Shown piece by piece: positions 15,835 through 25,588 of a stretch of 64,000 nt of DNA (position 1 is its first letter; the number at the start of each line of letters is the position of its first letter). The notes under the pieces were generated by a model. It saw only the letters and a program-made list of their open reading frames with translations, was not told the origin of the DNA and made no database searches. The position numbers and the translations under genes were made by a program. This stretch comes from Acidobacteriota bacterium (GTDB lineage Bacteria > Acidobacteriota > Terriglobia > Terriglobales > SCQP01), in assembly GCA_027314025.1 (NCBI GenBank), contig DAHVCP010000046.1, forward strand, positions 62,001 to 126,000, given 5' to 3'.

Positions 15835-16704
15835 CTAGACGGCCCGCGCCGCCAGCCGCGCGAACACCGCCGCCGGCGCCAACTCCGGCGCCTGCAGCCC
15901 CTCGGCGCGGACCATCACCGTCTGCTCCAGCGCGTATTGCCCGCGCAGGACCGCATGGCTGACGGTGTCGGTGAAGCACAGCCAGGCCGAGCCGGGAGGA
16001 AACTCCCAAGTCGGATGCGCCGCCGACTGGAACTCCCGGTTGGCCTTGAGCCAATGATGAAACGCCAGCATGAATCGGTCGTACGCCGGCCGGCGATGGC
16101 CCAGCTCCCCGAGCCGCTGGCCCAGGCTGGGGTGCAGCGCCCGCCGCAGCAAGCCGCTGCCGGCGGCATACTGCTCCGCCAATGCCGGAAACGGCGGCCC
16201 CGTGCGCCAAACGCGCGGCGCGGCGGGATTGAAATTGACAAAGAACCGCAGAATCCGCCTGCCGTGCGTGGGCCGGGAGGGAAACGAGTCCACATGCAAG
16301 AGATCGTTGCGGGAACGCTCGGCGAGCTTGCGTCCCTGTTCCTCGATGCCCCGGAAGCTAGCGAAGTCGGGGTCCATCGGGTAGGGCGGCAGCAACTGCG
16401 CCAGCAACTGGACCGCCGATTGCGAGAACCGGCGCATCACGGCGCGCATGCGCTGGCCGTCCCCGCCGGCGTAACCGGTCACGCGGTCCGGCGCCGCCTT
16501 GTACGCAATGTTCTAGTGGTGCGGCCCGCTGGCTTGTTTCTGCCGCAATAGGAAGGCCACGTCTTCCGCCGACAGCGCCAGCGGCGAAGCGGCAAAATAC
16601 AGGATCTCGCCCGTCTCCAGCGCCTGGCACCACGCCCGCCCTTCGGCCTGCCGCCGCTCCGGAGCCCAGGCCAAAAAGCCTGCATCCACGGTCCGCAATG
16701 GCAT
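15835..16704 (-). pseudogene. Kdo hydroxylase-like gene interrupted by an in-frame amber codon
   Basis: Both parts lie in one frame. From ATG 16704 the first 63 codons (MPLRTVDAGF ... QASGPHH) are followed by TAG at 16515-16513, and the frame continues without a shift with NIAYKAAPDRVTGYAGG to TAG 15835. The continuation holds LLHVDSFPSRPTHG (H-x-D), RILRFF and DTVSHAVLRGQ (distal His), as in Fe(II)/2-oxoglutarate-dependent Kdo 3-hydroxylases that modify the inner core of lipopolysaccharide. Family members read HHKNI at the break, so one change from AAG (Lys) to TAG explains it. TAGCGT (16717-16712) lies 7 bases before ATG 16704, a possible leaderless start. It could be a recent nonsense mutation, a sequencing error or stop readthrough. 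Confidence 0.8.
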
Positions 16705-16819
16705 GGCCATAACGCTAGCACAGGGTTGCCGGCTAAGCTGCCGGTAACTGTCCTTCGGGCCGGGTGCCGGGGTGCAATTCTAGTCAACCAGGCGGCGACG
16801 GTTGCGTGGTGGCGCGGCG

Positions 16820-16825
16820 TACAAT
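16820..16825 (+). promoter_or_regulatory. -10-like TACAAT before the second kinase gene
   Basis: TACAAT ends 9 bases before TTG 16835, which would put the transcript start about 3 bases before the start codon. No good -35 box is seen. Confidence 0.4.
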
Positions 16826-16834
16826 CAACCCAAC

Positions 16835-19078
16835 TTGTCACCGCGGCAGCCAATTCGGATTCGCTGCGCGTTCGCCCGCGCTGTATTGGCGGCGCTGCTG
16901 CTCGCGGCGGCTGGCGCCGCAGCGGCGCCTGCACCGCTGCGCACGGTGGCCGCCATCCGCCGCCTGCTGCCGGCGGCCGCGGCGCGCCATCTGCCGGCGC
17001 GGATCACGGGCGTGGTGACCTATTTCGGCCGTATCACCGGCCGGGAGGGGGCGCCCCCGGCGCTTTACGTGCAGGACGCCACCGGCGGCATCTATGTGGA
17101 TCTGCAAACGCTGCATCCGCCATTGCGGGCCGGGGATCGGGTGCGCGTGATCGGGCATACCGGCGCCGGTGACGTGGCGCCGATTCTGGTCGCGCGCCAG
17201 GTGCACTTGCTGGGGGTTGGCCGCTTGCCCGCGGCGCAAGCGGAGAATCTTCGCCAAGCCGGAACCGGCCTCGATGATGCGCAGTGGATCCTAGTCCGCG
17301 GGGTAATCCAAGCCCAGCGCTTTACCCCCAAGGGCCTGCGCCTCACGCTCAAGGAAAACTTGGCTCGCTTGGTTGCCCGGCTGCCGATCACGCCGGCGGA
17401 TCACCCGCCGGAGTGGGTGGATGCCGGGGTTCGCGTCACCGGCGTTCTCGCCCATGTGATGACTCCCAGCCACCCCGCACGCGTCGAACTATTCGTTCCT
17501 TCCATCGCCGCAGTGCAGGTGGTTCAGCCGCCGCCGGCTCATCCCTTCCATCTGCCGCGGCAAAGGATCTCCGCCTTGCTGCGCTACACGGCGTGGGGCG
17601 TCTTCCCGCATCGCGTGCGGGTACAGGGAGTGGTAACCGCCGTGGGTGAGTCCGGCTTCGCCCTGCAAGACGCCACCGGCGGCGCTTGGCTGCAATGGGC
17701 GGCCGGCCACGTTCCCGCCGGGCGGTTGCGCCTCGGCGAGCGCGTGACCGCGGTGGGTTTTCCCACTGTCAGCGAAGGCGGAGTCGTGGTCGACGATGTG
17801 CTGGTCCAGGCGCTCGGCTTGGGCCCGCCGCCGCGGCCGGGGCGGTTGCCACGGACGGCGGCGGCGGCGCAGCGGGTCAATGGCCGGCTGGAGTTTGCCG
17901 TCGCGCGGCTGCGTCAGGTGGTGATCACCCCGCCGGACGGTCCAACCCAAGAGATCAGTCTCTATTTGTCCCGCGGTGGAGCGCCGTTGCAAGCCGTCCT
18001 ATATGGATCCGAGGCCGCGCGCTTGGCGAGCCGGCATCTCCCGCCCGGCAGCGTGCTGCGCCTCACGGGCATCGCCGTTCCACTTCCCGGGTCCGGCGGC
18101 GGCCTTCCCGGAGCCGCAATGGCATGGCGTCTGTGGCTGCGCGGCAGTTCCGACGTCGTGGTGTTGCAGGCGCCGTCCTGGTGGACCGCCGAGCGGCTGC
18201 ATTGGCTGTTTTTTGGGCTGCTGCTGGTGGCATTGCTGGCGCTGCTGTGGAACCTGGTGTTGCGGCGCAGCCTGCGGCAGCAGGCGGCGACCATCTTACG
18301 GCAAACCGGGGAACGCGCCGAGTTGGAGCGGCAATTGCAGCATGCGCAACGCATGGAGGCGTTGGGCCGCTTGGCCGGAGGCATCGCCCATGATTTTAAT
18401 AACTTGCTGACCGTCGTTTCCGGCCGCACCGCCATGCTCTTGGCCACCGGTTGCAGTGACCGGGAGCGGGCGGGGCTGGAAGCGATCCAGGGGGCTACCG
18501 ATCGGGCGGCCGCATTGACGCGCCAACTGCTCGCCTACAGCCGTCGCCAGACGTTTTCGCCGGCGCCCCTGGATTTGAACGCCATGCTCGCCGAGTTCTT
18601 GCCCATGCTCCGGGCGTTGGTGGGCGACAGCATCGAGCTGGTCACCGATCTGGCGCCGCAGTTGCCGCTCATCTTTGCCGACCGCGGCCCGCTGGAACAG
18701 GCAGTGATGAATCTGGTCATCAACGCCCGGGATGCCATGCCCAATGGCGGGCCGCTGCGCCTGGCGACCGCCCTGGCTCCGCCGGCGGATTCGCCCGCGG
18801 GCAAGCGCCACGGGCCCCGGGTTCGCCTCCAGGTCACTGACTCCGGCGGCGGCATGAGCGACGAGGTGCAGCAGCGAATCTTCGAGCCGTTCTTCACCAC
18901 CAAGGAGCCCGGGCGGGGCACCGGTCTGGGCTTGGCCTTGGTCTATGGCATCGTCGAACAGAGCGGCGGCGAAATCAGCGTCCGCAGCGCGCTAGGGCAG
19001 GGAAGCACCTTCACCATCTTTTTGCCTCTCGCCGGTTCCGGTGTGCCGCTTGCGGCGGCCGCCACTCCCAACGCGTAA
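16835..19078 (+). CDS. Membrane sensor histidine kinase with periplasmic repeat domains
   Basis: About 747 residues from TTG 16835 (TTG 16802 is also in frame; the start is uncertain). A signal peptide or anchor ([16 protein letters not shown]) leads to a large exported region of about 400 residues with a repeated beta pattern: [15 protein letters not shown] and [15 protein letters not shown] each follow a strand such as [11 protein letters not shown] or [11 protein letters not shown], like OB-fold domains. A transmembrane helix ([15 protein letters not shown], about 455-477) precedes the kinase: [11 protein letters not shown] with the acceptor His near 518, [16 protein letters not shown] and [11 protein letters not shown]. 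The DFNN H-box is typical of hybrid-type kinases, but there is no receiver domain and no response-regulator gene next to it. Confidence 0.85.
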   Translation: MSPRQPIRIRCAFARAVLAALLLAAAGAAAAPAPLRTVAAIRRLLPAAAARHLPARITGVVTYFGRITGREGAPPALYVQDATGGIYVDLQTLHPPLRAGDRVRVIGHTGAGDVAPILVARQVHLLGVGRLPAAQAENLRQAGTGLDDAQWILVRGVIQAQRFTPKGLRLTLKENLARLVARLPITPADHPPEWVDAGVRVTGVLAHVMTPSHPARVELFVPSIAAVQVVQPPPAHPFHLPRQRISALLRYTAWGVFPHRVRVQGVVTAVGESGFALQDATGGAWLQWAAGHVPAGRLRLGERVTAVGFPTVSEGGVVVDDVLVQALGLGPPPRPGRLPRTAAAAQRVNGRLEFAVARLRQVVITPPDGPTQEISLYLSRGGAPLQAVLYGSEAARLASRHLPPGSVLRLTGIAVPLPGSGGGLPGAAMAWRLWLRGSSDVVVLQAPSWWTAERLHWLFFGLLLVALLALLWNLVLRRSLRQQAATILRQTGERAELERQLQHAQRMEALGRLAGGIAHDFNNLLTVVSGRTAMLLATGCSDRERAGLEAIQGATDRAAALTRQLLAYSRRQTFSPAPLDLNAMLAEFLPMLRALVGDSIELVTDLAPQLPLIFADRGPLEQAVMNLVINARDAMPNGGPLRLATALAPPADSPAGKRHGPRVRLQVTDSGGGMSDEVQQRIFEPFFTTKEPGRGTGLGLALVYGIVEQSGGEISVRSALGQGSTFTIFLPLAGSGVPLAAAATPNA

Positions 19079-19094
19079 CCGCGCTCCCGCCCCG

Positions 19095-19165
19095 ATTGCT
19101 TGGCGGGGGCCCCAGCGCAGCTGCCAACCCGACGCCCCGCCGCAGGCGGGGTTGGGGGCCCCGGG
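19095..19165 (+). repeat. Family A repeat, partial copy
   Basis: This begins ATTGCTTGGCGGGGGCCCC, like the right 203-bp arm, then diverges into a CGCCCCGCCGCAGGCGGGG-type stem and GGGGGCCCC. It lies 17 bp after the kinase stop codon. Confidence 0.65.
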
Positions 19166-19180
19166 TCCGCCGCGCGCCCT

Positions 19181-19230
19181 GCTTGCGCACCGGGCTCCGC
19201 CGCCCGCTTGCGCACGCGGCTCCGCCGCCC
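19181..19230 (+). repeat. Two-copy 25-bp tandem repeat
   Basis: GCTTGCGCAC followed by CGGGCTCCGCCGCCC is repeated at once as GCTTGCGCAC plus GCGGCTCCGCCGCCC. The two 25-bp units differ at two bases. Confidence 0.75.
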
Positions 19231-19280
19231 AATCTTGGATGCCCCGCGTTGCGGGAGTGCTGGTCTCGCGCCGCGACGCG

Positions 19281-19320
19281 GCGGGCTAAAGCCCCGCCGC
19301 CACACGGGCTGAAGCCCATT
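19281..19320 (+). repeat. Family C repeat (GGGCTAAAGCCC type)
   Basis: GCGGGCTAAAGCCCCGC followed by ACACGGGCTGAAGCCCATT; each half is a small dyad. A similar pair occurs at 52415-52455 (GGCTTTAGCC ... GGGCTTTAGCCC). Confidence 0.65.
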
Positions 19321-19328
19321 CCACGCAG

Positions 19329-19529
19329 TTGCTTGGCGCGGGCCCCATCGCGGCTGCCCACCCCAACGCCCCGCCCAGGCGGGGTTGCGGGCCCCGGGGT
19401 TGCGGGCCGCGCCGCTGCGCTGGAGGGCGGGCCGCAGCGATGGCCAGCGCGCCTGCGGCGCGGGGGGAATTTCGCGGCCTTTTTGCGCCTGCTTGGCTCC
19501 CGGGCAAAAAGCGCGGCCCCTGCGAATGG
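19329..19529 (+). repeat. Family A repeat, diverged full-length copy
   Basis: It starts TTGCTTGGCGCGGGCCCC and ends GCAAAAAGCGCGGCCCC plus GCGAATGG, with GGAATTTCGCGGCCTTTTTG in between as in the 203-bp arms, but the centre differs. It occupies the space before the iscA-like gene. Confidence 0.75.
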
Positions 19530-19653
19530 CGCCCCGCGCCTGGCCGCCCGGCGCCTGGCGTCCCGCACCCGCCCTGCATTACACTGGGGACAGGCCGATT
19601 GTGCCTGTGGCGCCCGGCAGGGAGCGCACGGCGGGCGGCCAGGAGGAGATCCG

Positions 19654-19977
19654 ATGGCGATTACCGTGACGCCCAAGGCGGTGGCGAAGGTGAAGGAGAT
19701 TTTGGCGCAGCAAACCCCGGCGCCGGAGGGACTGCGCGTCGCCGTGGTCGGCGGCGGCTGTTCCGGGTTTTCCTATTCCATGCAGTTTGACGCTCCCGGC
19801 GCGCAAGATCAGACCTTTGAGTTGGAAGGCTTGAAGGTGATCGTGGACCCCATGAGCCTGATGTACCTCGAGGGCTGCGAGGTGGACTACATCGAGACGC
19901 TGGAAGGCAACGGGTTCAAGTTCAACAACCCCAACGTCAAGCACACCTGCGGTTGCGGTTCTTCCTTCTCCGTCTAG
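19654..19977 (+). CDS. Iron-sulfur cluster carrier, IscA/ErpA family
   Basis: A 107-residue A-type Fe-S carrier. The three conserved cysteines are present: GGGCSGFSY (about 36) and HTCGCGSSFS (C-x-C near 101-103), which hold a [2Fe-2S] or [4Fe-4S] cluster for delivery to target proteins. Length and the ITVTPKAVAKVKEIL start are typical of the family. A strong AGGAGGA (19641-19647) precedes ATG 19654. No other isc or suf gene is nearby, so it acts as a stand-alone carrier like ErpA. The name cannot be fixed between iscA and erpA. Confidence 0.95.
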   Translation: MAITVTPKAVAKVKEILAQQTPAPEGLRVAVVGGGCSGFSYSMQFDAPGAQDQTFELEGLKVIVDPMSLMYLEGCEVDYIETLEGNGFKFNNPNVKHTCGCGSSFSV

Positions 19978-20198
19978 CTAGACCGAGAGCGTTGCCCGCC
20001 ACCGGGGGTGCCGATCCCCTGCGGTAGGGCCGCTGTCTCCGCTCGTGGCCCCGCGTCCGGAAATCCATTTTGGATCGGACGCCGCGGAGCCGGCTGCGCG
20101 CGTTGCCTAGCCCGTTCGCCCATTCCCAAGGAAATCATGCGCGCGCGAACCGCCGGTTCGCTCGCGGTCGCACACGGGGGCCGCGGCAATCATCTGCC

Positions 20199-21389
20199 CT
20201 AGCCCGGATATGGCGCGCCCGGCCGCACGATGCGGATGTCGTGATCGGTAAACAGATCATGCGAGCCGGGCAGGTGCACCTTGGGCATGTGGCAGGTCAC
20301 GCAGCCGTGCGTCGCCACCGGGCAGGCGGGGCCGGGGTGAGTCTTGCTGAGCGCCGCGGTCATTTTCTCGCCCTTGACCACGTGGCACGCCAGGCAGGCG
20401 TGATCGTACGCGGCGGGCTGGGTCACCAGCGGCTTGTGCGGGTTGTGGCAGGCCAGGCAGGCGATGCGGCTGTCGGTGGGGTTCCAGCATTCGCTGAGCG
20501 TCAGCCGGTAGGGCTGGAAGCGAACATCGAGGGTTCCGGTCACCCCCATGGCCAGCACGGTCATCGTGGTGCGATGGCAGGAGCCGCAAAAATTGACCAG
20601 GTCATTGGCGTTCAACTGACCGGGATTGAAAATGTGGAAGCCACCGGCGAAGTCATGCGCCCGCATGGCCGCGACATGGGCCGAGCCTGGCCCGTGGCAT
20701 TCCTCGCACCTCACGCCGGAGGTGGCGCGCTGCGGGCGGAACTTGCCCCCCAAATAACTGCCCGTGGTATGGCAGACAAAGCAGGCCTTGGCTTCGTCCG
20801 GCGGCAGCCGCCGCCCCAAGGCATGCCAGAGCGTGTCGGGCGGCCGGGGCCCGTAGCCCATGGTCATGTCGAGGCCATGCGGTTGGTTGAAAAAGCTGAC
20901 GCGGCTTTCATAATAGCCGCCGTGCCGGCGGTAGACATACGTCTGCCCCGCGGCGCCCAGCCCGAATGCCCAAGACAGCAGGACCGCCACGCGCTGCCCG
21001 CCCCGCTGCACGCTGTAGCGATAGCGGCCGGATGGCGTTCGCGTCACCTGATAGGTGTCATGGTCCAGGGTGACCCGCAGCCGCGGATGGCGCCGTAAAA
21101 TCGCCGCCTGCGCCGGCAGATCGGAGGCATGGCCCATGCCCGTCTCGAGCTCGGTCCCGTACGTGGTGTGGCAAGTGAGGCAGACCTTGGCGCCCACATA
21201 ATGCAACCCCGCCGGACCGCCCATCGCCGGCCGCCATTCGCGGTGGAAGAAATGCCGGGGCTTGCCGCAGGCGACCGGCGATTTGCCGGATGGCGCCGCC
21301 CCAAGCCAGGCGGATGCCGCCACGGCCAGAATCACCGCAGTCAACAGGGCGGAGCCGAGGCGGGTGAAATGAGTCGGACTAGGGGGCAT
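20199..21389 (-). CDS. Periplasmic multihaem cytochrome c with seven CxxCH motifs
   Basis: A 396-residue protein with an N-terminal signal or anchor (about residues 10-32, LGSALLTAVILAVAASAWLG). Seven haem c sites begin at residues about 70 (CLTCH), 203 (CFVCH), 228 (CEECH), 268 (CGSCH), 311 (CLACH), 332 (CLACH) and 363 (CVTCH). The CEECHGPGSAH sequence and a closing CHMPK are typical of cytochrome c554/NrfB-like multihaem proteins. The stretch 75-200 has one haem and beta-rich segments (YSVQRGGQRVAVLLSWAFG). It should transfer electrons in the periplasm, perhaps as an oxidoreductase; the partner is unknown. TATAAT on the minus strand at 21427-21422 lies about 30 bases before ATG 21389. Confidence 0.88.
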   Translation of the reverse strand: MPPSPTHFTRLGSALLTAVILAVAASAWLGAAPSGKSPVACGKPRHFFHREWRPAMGGPAGLHYVGAKVCLTCHTTYGTELETGMGHASDLPAQAAILRRHPRLRVTLDHDTYQVTRTPSGRYRYSVQRGGQRVAVLLSWAFGLGAAGQTYVYRRHGGYYESRVSFFNQPHGLDMTMGYGPRPPDTLWHALGRRLPPDEAKACFVCHTTGSYLGGKFRPQRATSGVRCEECHGPGSAHVAAMRAHDFAGGFHIFNPGQLNANDLVNFCGSCHRTTMTVLAMGVTGTLDVRFQPYRLTLSECWNPTDSRIACLACHNPHKPLVTQPAAYDHACLACHVVKGEKMTAALSKTHPGPACPVATHGCVTCHMPKVHLPGSHDLFTDHDIRIVRPGAPYPG

Positions 21390-21549
21390 CTGCGGACAAC
21401 AGAGTGGCGGACTTGCCGCTGATTATAGGCCGTATCTCCGCCAACTGGGCCCGAATTTGCCTCTGAGCGGCGCCGCAGGCGCGAACTCACCCGCGCCCTT
21501 GGGCGTGGAGCGTGTCGCAAAATGACCATCACTTTCCGCAAACTGGCCA

Positions 21550-21578
21550 TTGACCGGACGGTTGGCTCGGACTAACGT
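21550..21578 (+). promoter_or_regulatory. Sigma-70-type promoter of the TonB-dependent receptor gene
   Basis: TTGACC (21550-21555) and TAACGT (21573-21578) are separated by exactly 17 bases. The predicted start near 21585 leaves a leader of about 68 bases with GAGGAG (21639-21644) eight bases before ATG 21653. Confidence 0.65.
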
Positions 21579-21652
21579 AATCAGCGGCACGGTCGAAAGG
21601 TCAGGTGGTGGCCGGGCCAAGAGTGCATTGCGTCACTGAGGAGACCATTCGC

Positions 21653-24600
21653 ATGCGGCAGTCCCTGAGCACCGTTTTCGCCCGTTTCGCCGTTCGTGCT
21701 TGCACCGCTCTATTCCTGGCCCTGGGCCTGGCCTTTGTCGTCGTGCCCCAGGCGCGCGCCCAGGCGCAGTACGGCACCATCACCGGCACCGTCACCGACC
21801 CCAGCGGGGCCGTCGTGCCCGGCGCCAAGGTGGTATTGACCAATCAGGCGACCAGTGAAACGCGAACGACGTCCACCGACGCCTCCGGTCTGTTCAGCTT
21901 CACCACCGTCCCCCGCGGCACCTACTCCGTGACCGTCACCCATCACGGCTTCAAGGCGCTCAAGAAGACCGACATCGTGCTCACCGCCGGCGCGGAAATC
22001 GGCATCCCTGGGCTCAAGCTCGAGCTGGGCGCCTCCACCCAAACCGTCGAGGTCAGCGGGCAGGCATATTACGTGGTTCCGACCACCACCGGCGCCAAGG
22101 AAGAGACGATCACCAGCCGGCAAGTGGAGAACATGCCTCTGGAAGGCCGCTCGGCGATTGGCTCCATTTTGATTCTCCCCGGCGTGGTGAAGAACGGCTA
22201 CAACCCCGAGGTCACCGGTTTCAACGGCACGGCCGGCGGCGTGGGGGGCTTTAACGTCAACGGTGGCCGCCCCGACGCGGTCTCCATCACCAGCAACGGC
22301 ACCAACAACATTGACCCCGGCTGCAATTGCGGCGCGGCCATGATCCCGGACAAGGAAATGGTCTCCGAGGTTACGGTCCAGACCGCCAACTTCAGCGCGG
22401 CCAATCCGCAAGGTCCCGTGGTCATCAACACGGTCACGAAATCCGGGACCAGCCAGTTCCACGGCGAAGCCTATTGGACCGGCCGCCGCCCTGGCTGGAA
22501 CGCCAATGATTGGCTGAACAACCAATCGCATTTGGCGCGTCCCCAATCCACGTTCAACTACCCCGGCTTCAACATCGGCGGACCCATCATCATTCCCGGC
22601 ACCAGCTTCAATAAGCACCGCAACAAGGCGTTCTTCTTCTTCGGCGCGGAATGGATGCGGCAGACGCAGGATTTGGGCGTGCATCAGGGCAGCGTGCCAA
22701 CCCAACTGATGCGGCAAGGCAACTTCACTGAGCTGCTCAACGGCAGCCCGTATCAACAGTACTGGACCTCCGGCTTTACCAACGAGGGCTCGGTTGTTCC
22801 TTGCACCTCAAGCGACAAGACCAGCCCCTTTTACGTTCCCAACGCCTCCTCGGACAGCTCCCAGGCTGTTCCGAGCTACACTTTCGCCAATGGCACCGTG
22901 CTGAACTGCACGACGCCGGGCGTCATCCCCTTCGGTCCGTCTGGCTCGGCGACGGCGATGGATCCGGCGGCGACCGCGTTCTTCAAGCAGATGCCGCTGC
23001 CCAACCATACGCCGACGCAGGCTCTGCCGTTCAACTACATCAGCGACGCCACCGGCCCGGTCGACCACAACACCTACACCGGCCGCATTGACTACGATTT
23101 CACCGAGAACACGAAACTCTACGTCACTTTGGACCACGAATCCGAAACGGCCGTGGATCCCTACGGCCTGTGGTGGGGCGGTTCGACCATCCCTTATCCC
23201 GGCACCGAAACCGCGCAGCAGCACTCCAACGGCGTGACTGGCACGCTGGTACAGGTGTTGAGCCCGACGCTGACGAATGAGATCAATTTCGGCACTACCC
23301 GTTTGGTACTGCCGTGGGGCCTGGCGAATCCCGCGCTCGACTCCACGCAGGCGCTGGGTTACCCCTACCAGGGCGTCTTCCCCAACACCACCGGCCTGAT
23401 GCCCGGCATCACGTCTTGGGACAGCGGCTTCCCCACGCTGATCAACGGCGAGGGCAGCACGGTGCCCAACACTTATGCCGACAAATGGCTGAACCAGATC
23501 CGCGACGACTTCTCCCTGGTGGCGGGCAATCATCTGCTGAAGTTCGGTGTTTACTACGAACACGTCACCAACCAACAGCCGACCAGCGATCCGCGCGGTT
23601 TCATCACCGATTCCCGTTGGGGAATCCAGTCCGGCAACGCCTACGCCGATCTGATGATGGGACAGGTGGACGGTTTTGGCCAATCGAACAAGCTCCTGTT
23701 GCCCAACCTCGCCTATAACGAATTCGATGGGTATATCGAGGACACCTGGCGCACCACGCCCCGGCTGACCTTGACCTACGGACTGCGCGTGGACCACATC
23801 GGCCAGCCGTTCGACCGGCTGGGCGAGATCAGCACGTTCAGCATCCCCGGTTATGTCAGCGGTGGTGGGTATCTCTGCCGCAGCCCCGGCCCCTACGGCT
23901 GTGGCAGCGCCACCAACCTGTCGTTCACGGTCAACGGCCAGACCTACAATCTGACGGGGCAGCAAGCCGGCTATACCGGCGGCGCCGCGCCCGTCGGGGC
24001 CTATCCTGGCCTGCAGCGCGCTGCCCTAAACCCCGGGGTTCCTCTCTCGGGCGTGCCCGGCTCCGGGATCCAGTTCGCCCCAAATCTCGGCTTCGCGTAT
24101 GACCTGACCGGCCACGCCTCCACCATCTTGCGCGGCGGCGCCGGAGTGTACTATTACGAAAACCAGTTCAACGTTCCGGGAGCGGCGGTGGGGAATCCCC
24201 CGGTGGCGTCCACGGTTTCGCTGGGCGGCAGCCTGTACTTATCGCAACTGAACGCCAGCTATTTGCCCAACTGCAATGCCGCCAACGCCATCAGCAATGC
24301 CGCTTGCATCACGGGCATCACCGGCCTCAGCGCCACCAACAACCGCGTTCCTTATACCGTTAGCTATAGCCTGAGTCTGTCGCAGTTGATGCCCTGGCGC
24401 ACGGTGCTGGAAGCGAGCTACGTCGGCAACGTCAGCCGCAACCAGATGGGCCCCGGCGGCAGCGGCAACGGCGGGTTCAATTACAACCTGATCCAGCCGG
24501 GCACCGAGATGCCGATGTGGCAGGCGTCCTGCGCGGCGCAGGGCTATACGCTGATGAACTGCCTCAGCCCCACGGAGCCCAGCCAATTGGCCGGGGATCA

Positions 24601-25531
24601 GCCGTTCCGGCCCTACGCGGACTATGGCAGCATCATTTTCGACGCTCCGCAGTACTACCAGAACTACAATGCGTTCCAGCTGACCGCCACGCGCACCACG
24701 CCACACCTGACGTATAGCCTCGCCTACACGTTCAGCAAGGCGTTGGGCGTCAGCGGCATCTTTAACGGCGGCGGCTTCCCGGTGGATCCGTTCAACTATC
24801 GCGGCCGCAGTTATGGCCCGTTGCCATACGATGTGACCAACGAGTTGTCCGCGCAATACAACATCGTCCTGCCCAACTTCGGTCACGATCTCTTCGGCAG
24901 CAACTTCGTCGGCGATGAAGCATTGGACGGCTGGCAGATCACCGGCATTACCAGCCTCCAGCAGGGCTTCCCGCTGATCAACTCCAACCAGAACGGCGCC
25001 GCGGGCACCACCATGACCATCGTCGGCGCCAACGTTTGTGGCGCGAGCGGCACTGGCGCTTGCCCTGGCAACTATAACGCCAACGTCATCACCGGCACGC
25101 CCGACACCACAGTGCATACATTTGTTACCTGCAACCCGACGGCGAACCTGGGGCCGAACCAGATCTTCAACGCCAACTGCTTTGAGTCACCCGGTCCCGG
25201 CCACAACGGCGACTACCAAATTCCTTATATCCACGGCCCGGGCCTCGTGAACACCGATCTGGGCTTGTTCAAGAGCTTCGCCATTGGCAAGAGCGAGGTG
25301 CGTAAGCTCCAGGTGCGGGTCGAGGCGTTCAACGTCTTCAACCATCCCAATGGCATCTTGGCGGTCAACGGCACCCAAAGCCCGACGCTACAGCTTCCGT
25401 ATGGTGGCTATATGACGCGGCCGGCGATCGGCAGCGGAAACCCAGCGGTCAACGCGCAAAACATGCCGGGTTTCCTGCATAGCTGGACCGGTCACCGGGA
25501 GATGTCGCTGAGCCTGAAGTTCATATTCTGA
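21653..25531 (+). CDS. TonB-dependent receptor, Oar-like, with carboxypeptidase-regulatory-like domain
   Basis: A 1292-residue outer-membrane protein. Signal peptide about 1-36 (ALFLALGLAFVVVPQARAQ). Residues about 40-130 are a carboxypeptidase-regulatory-like beta domain (GTITGTVTDPSGAVVPGAKV ... GTYSVTVTHHGFK). Residues about 150-260 are a plug-like region (VENMPLEGRSAIGSILILPGV ... VNGGRPDAVSITSNGTNN). The rest is a large beta-barrel rich in Asn, Tyr and Gly, with repeated FNY/NYPGFNIGGP motifs, ending LSLKFIF. This architecture is very frequent in acidobacteria, where many copies per genome are thought to take up glycans or other large substrates; the substrate here is unknown. No TonB or ExbBD gene is in the window. 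Confidence 0.93.
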   Translation: MRQSLSTVFARFAVRACTALFLALGLAFVVVPQARAQAQYGTITGTVTDPSGAVVPGAKVVLTNQATSETRTTSTDASGLFSFTTVPRGTYSVTVTHHGFKALKKTDIVLTAGAEIGIPGLKLELGASTQTVEVSGQAYYVVPTTTGAKEETITSRQVENMPLEGRSAIGSILILPGVVKNGYNPEVTGFNGTAGGVGGFNVNGGRPDAVSITSNGTNNIDPGCNCGAAMIPDKEMVSEVTVQTANFSAANPQGPVVINTVTKSGTSQFHGEAYWTGRRPGWNANDWLNNQSHLARPQSTFNYPGFNIGGPIIIPGTSFNKHRNKAFFFFGAEWMRQTQDLGVHQGSVPTQLMRQGNFTELLNGSPYQQYWTSGFTNEGSVVPCTSSDKTSPFYVPNASSDSSQAVPSYTFANGTVLNCTTPGVIPFGPSGSATAMDPAATAFFKQMPLPNHTPTQALPFNYISDATGPVDHNTYTGRIDYDFTENTKLYVTLDHESETAVDPYGLWWGGSTIPYPGTETAQQHSNGVTGTLVQVLSPTLTNEINFGTTRLVLPWGLANPALDSTQALGYPYQGVFPNTTGLMPGITSWDSGFPTLINGEGSTVPNTYADKWLNQIRDDFSLVAGNHLLKFGVYYEHVTNQQPTSDPRGFITDSRWGIQSGNAYADLMMGQVDGFGQSNKLLLPNLAYNEFDGYIEDTWRTTPRLTLTYGLRVDHIGQPFDRLGEISTFSIPGYVSGGGYLCRSPGPYGCGSATNLSFTVNGQTYNLTGQQAGYTGGAAPVGAYPGLQRAALNPGVPLSGVPGSGIQFAPNLGFAYDLTGHASTILRGGAGVYYYENQFNVPGAAVGNPPVASTVSLGGSLYLSQLNASYLPNCNAANAISNAACITGITGLSATNNRVPYTVSYSLSLSQLMPWRTVLEASYVGNVSRNQMGPGGSGNGGFNYNLIQPGTEMPMWQASCAAQGYTLMNCLSPTEPSQLAGDQPFRPYADYGSIIFDAPQYYQNYNAFQLTATRTTPHLTYSLAYTFSKALGVSGIFNGGGFPVDPFNYRGRSYGPLPYDVTNELSAQYNIVLPNFGHDLFGSNFVGDEALDGWQITGITSLQQGFPLINSNQNGAAGTTMTIVGANVCGASGTGACPGNYNANVITGTPDTTVHTFVTCNPTANLGPNQIFNANCFESPGPGHNGDYQIPYIHGPGLVNTDLGLFKSFAIGKSEVRKLQVRVEAFNVFNHPNGILAVNGTQSPTLQLPYGGYMTRPAIGSGNPAVNAQNMPGFLHSWTGHREMSLSLKFIF

Positions 25532-25588
25532 GGCAGAGCCCGCCGGTCACCCGGGCGGCATTCCCCCGCCGTCCGGGATTTCCGGTTT

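Noticed and set aside
19181-19230. CRISPR-like repeat
   Set aside because: Only two directly adjacent 25-bp units with no spacers and no cas genes.
21428-21444. Second GG-N10-GC site upstream of the seven-haem cytochrome (minus strand)
   Set aside because: The -12 element reads CGGC rather than TTGC, and a TATAAT overlaps this spot, so a sigma-70-type promoter is more likely.
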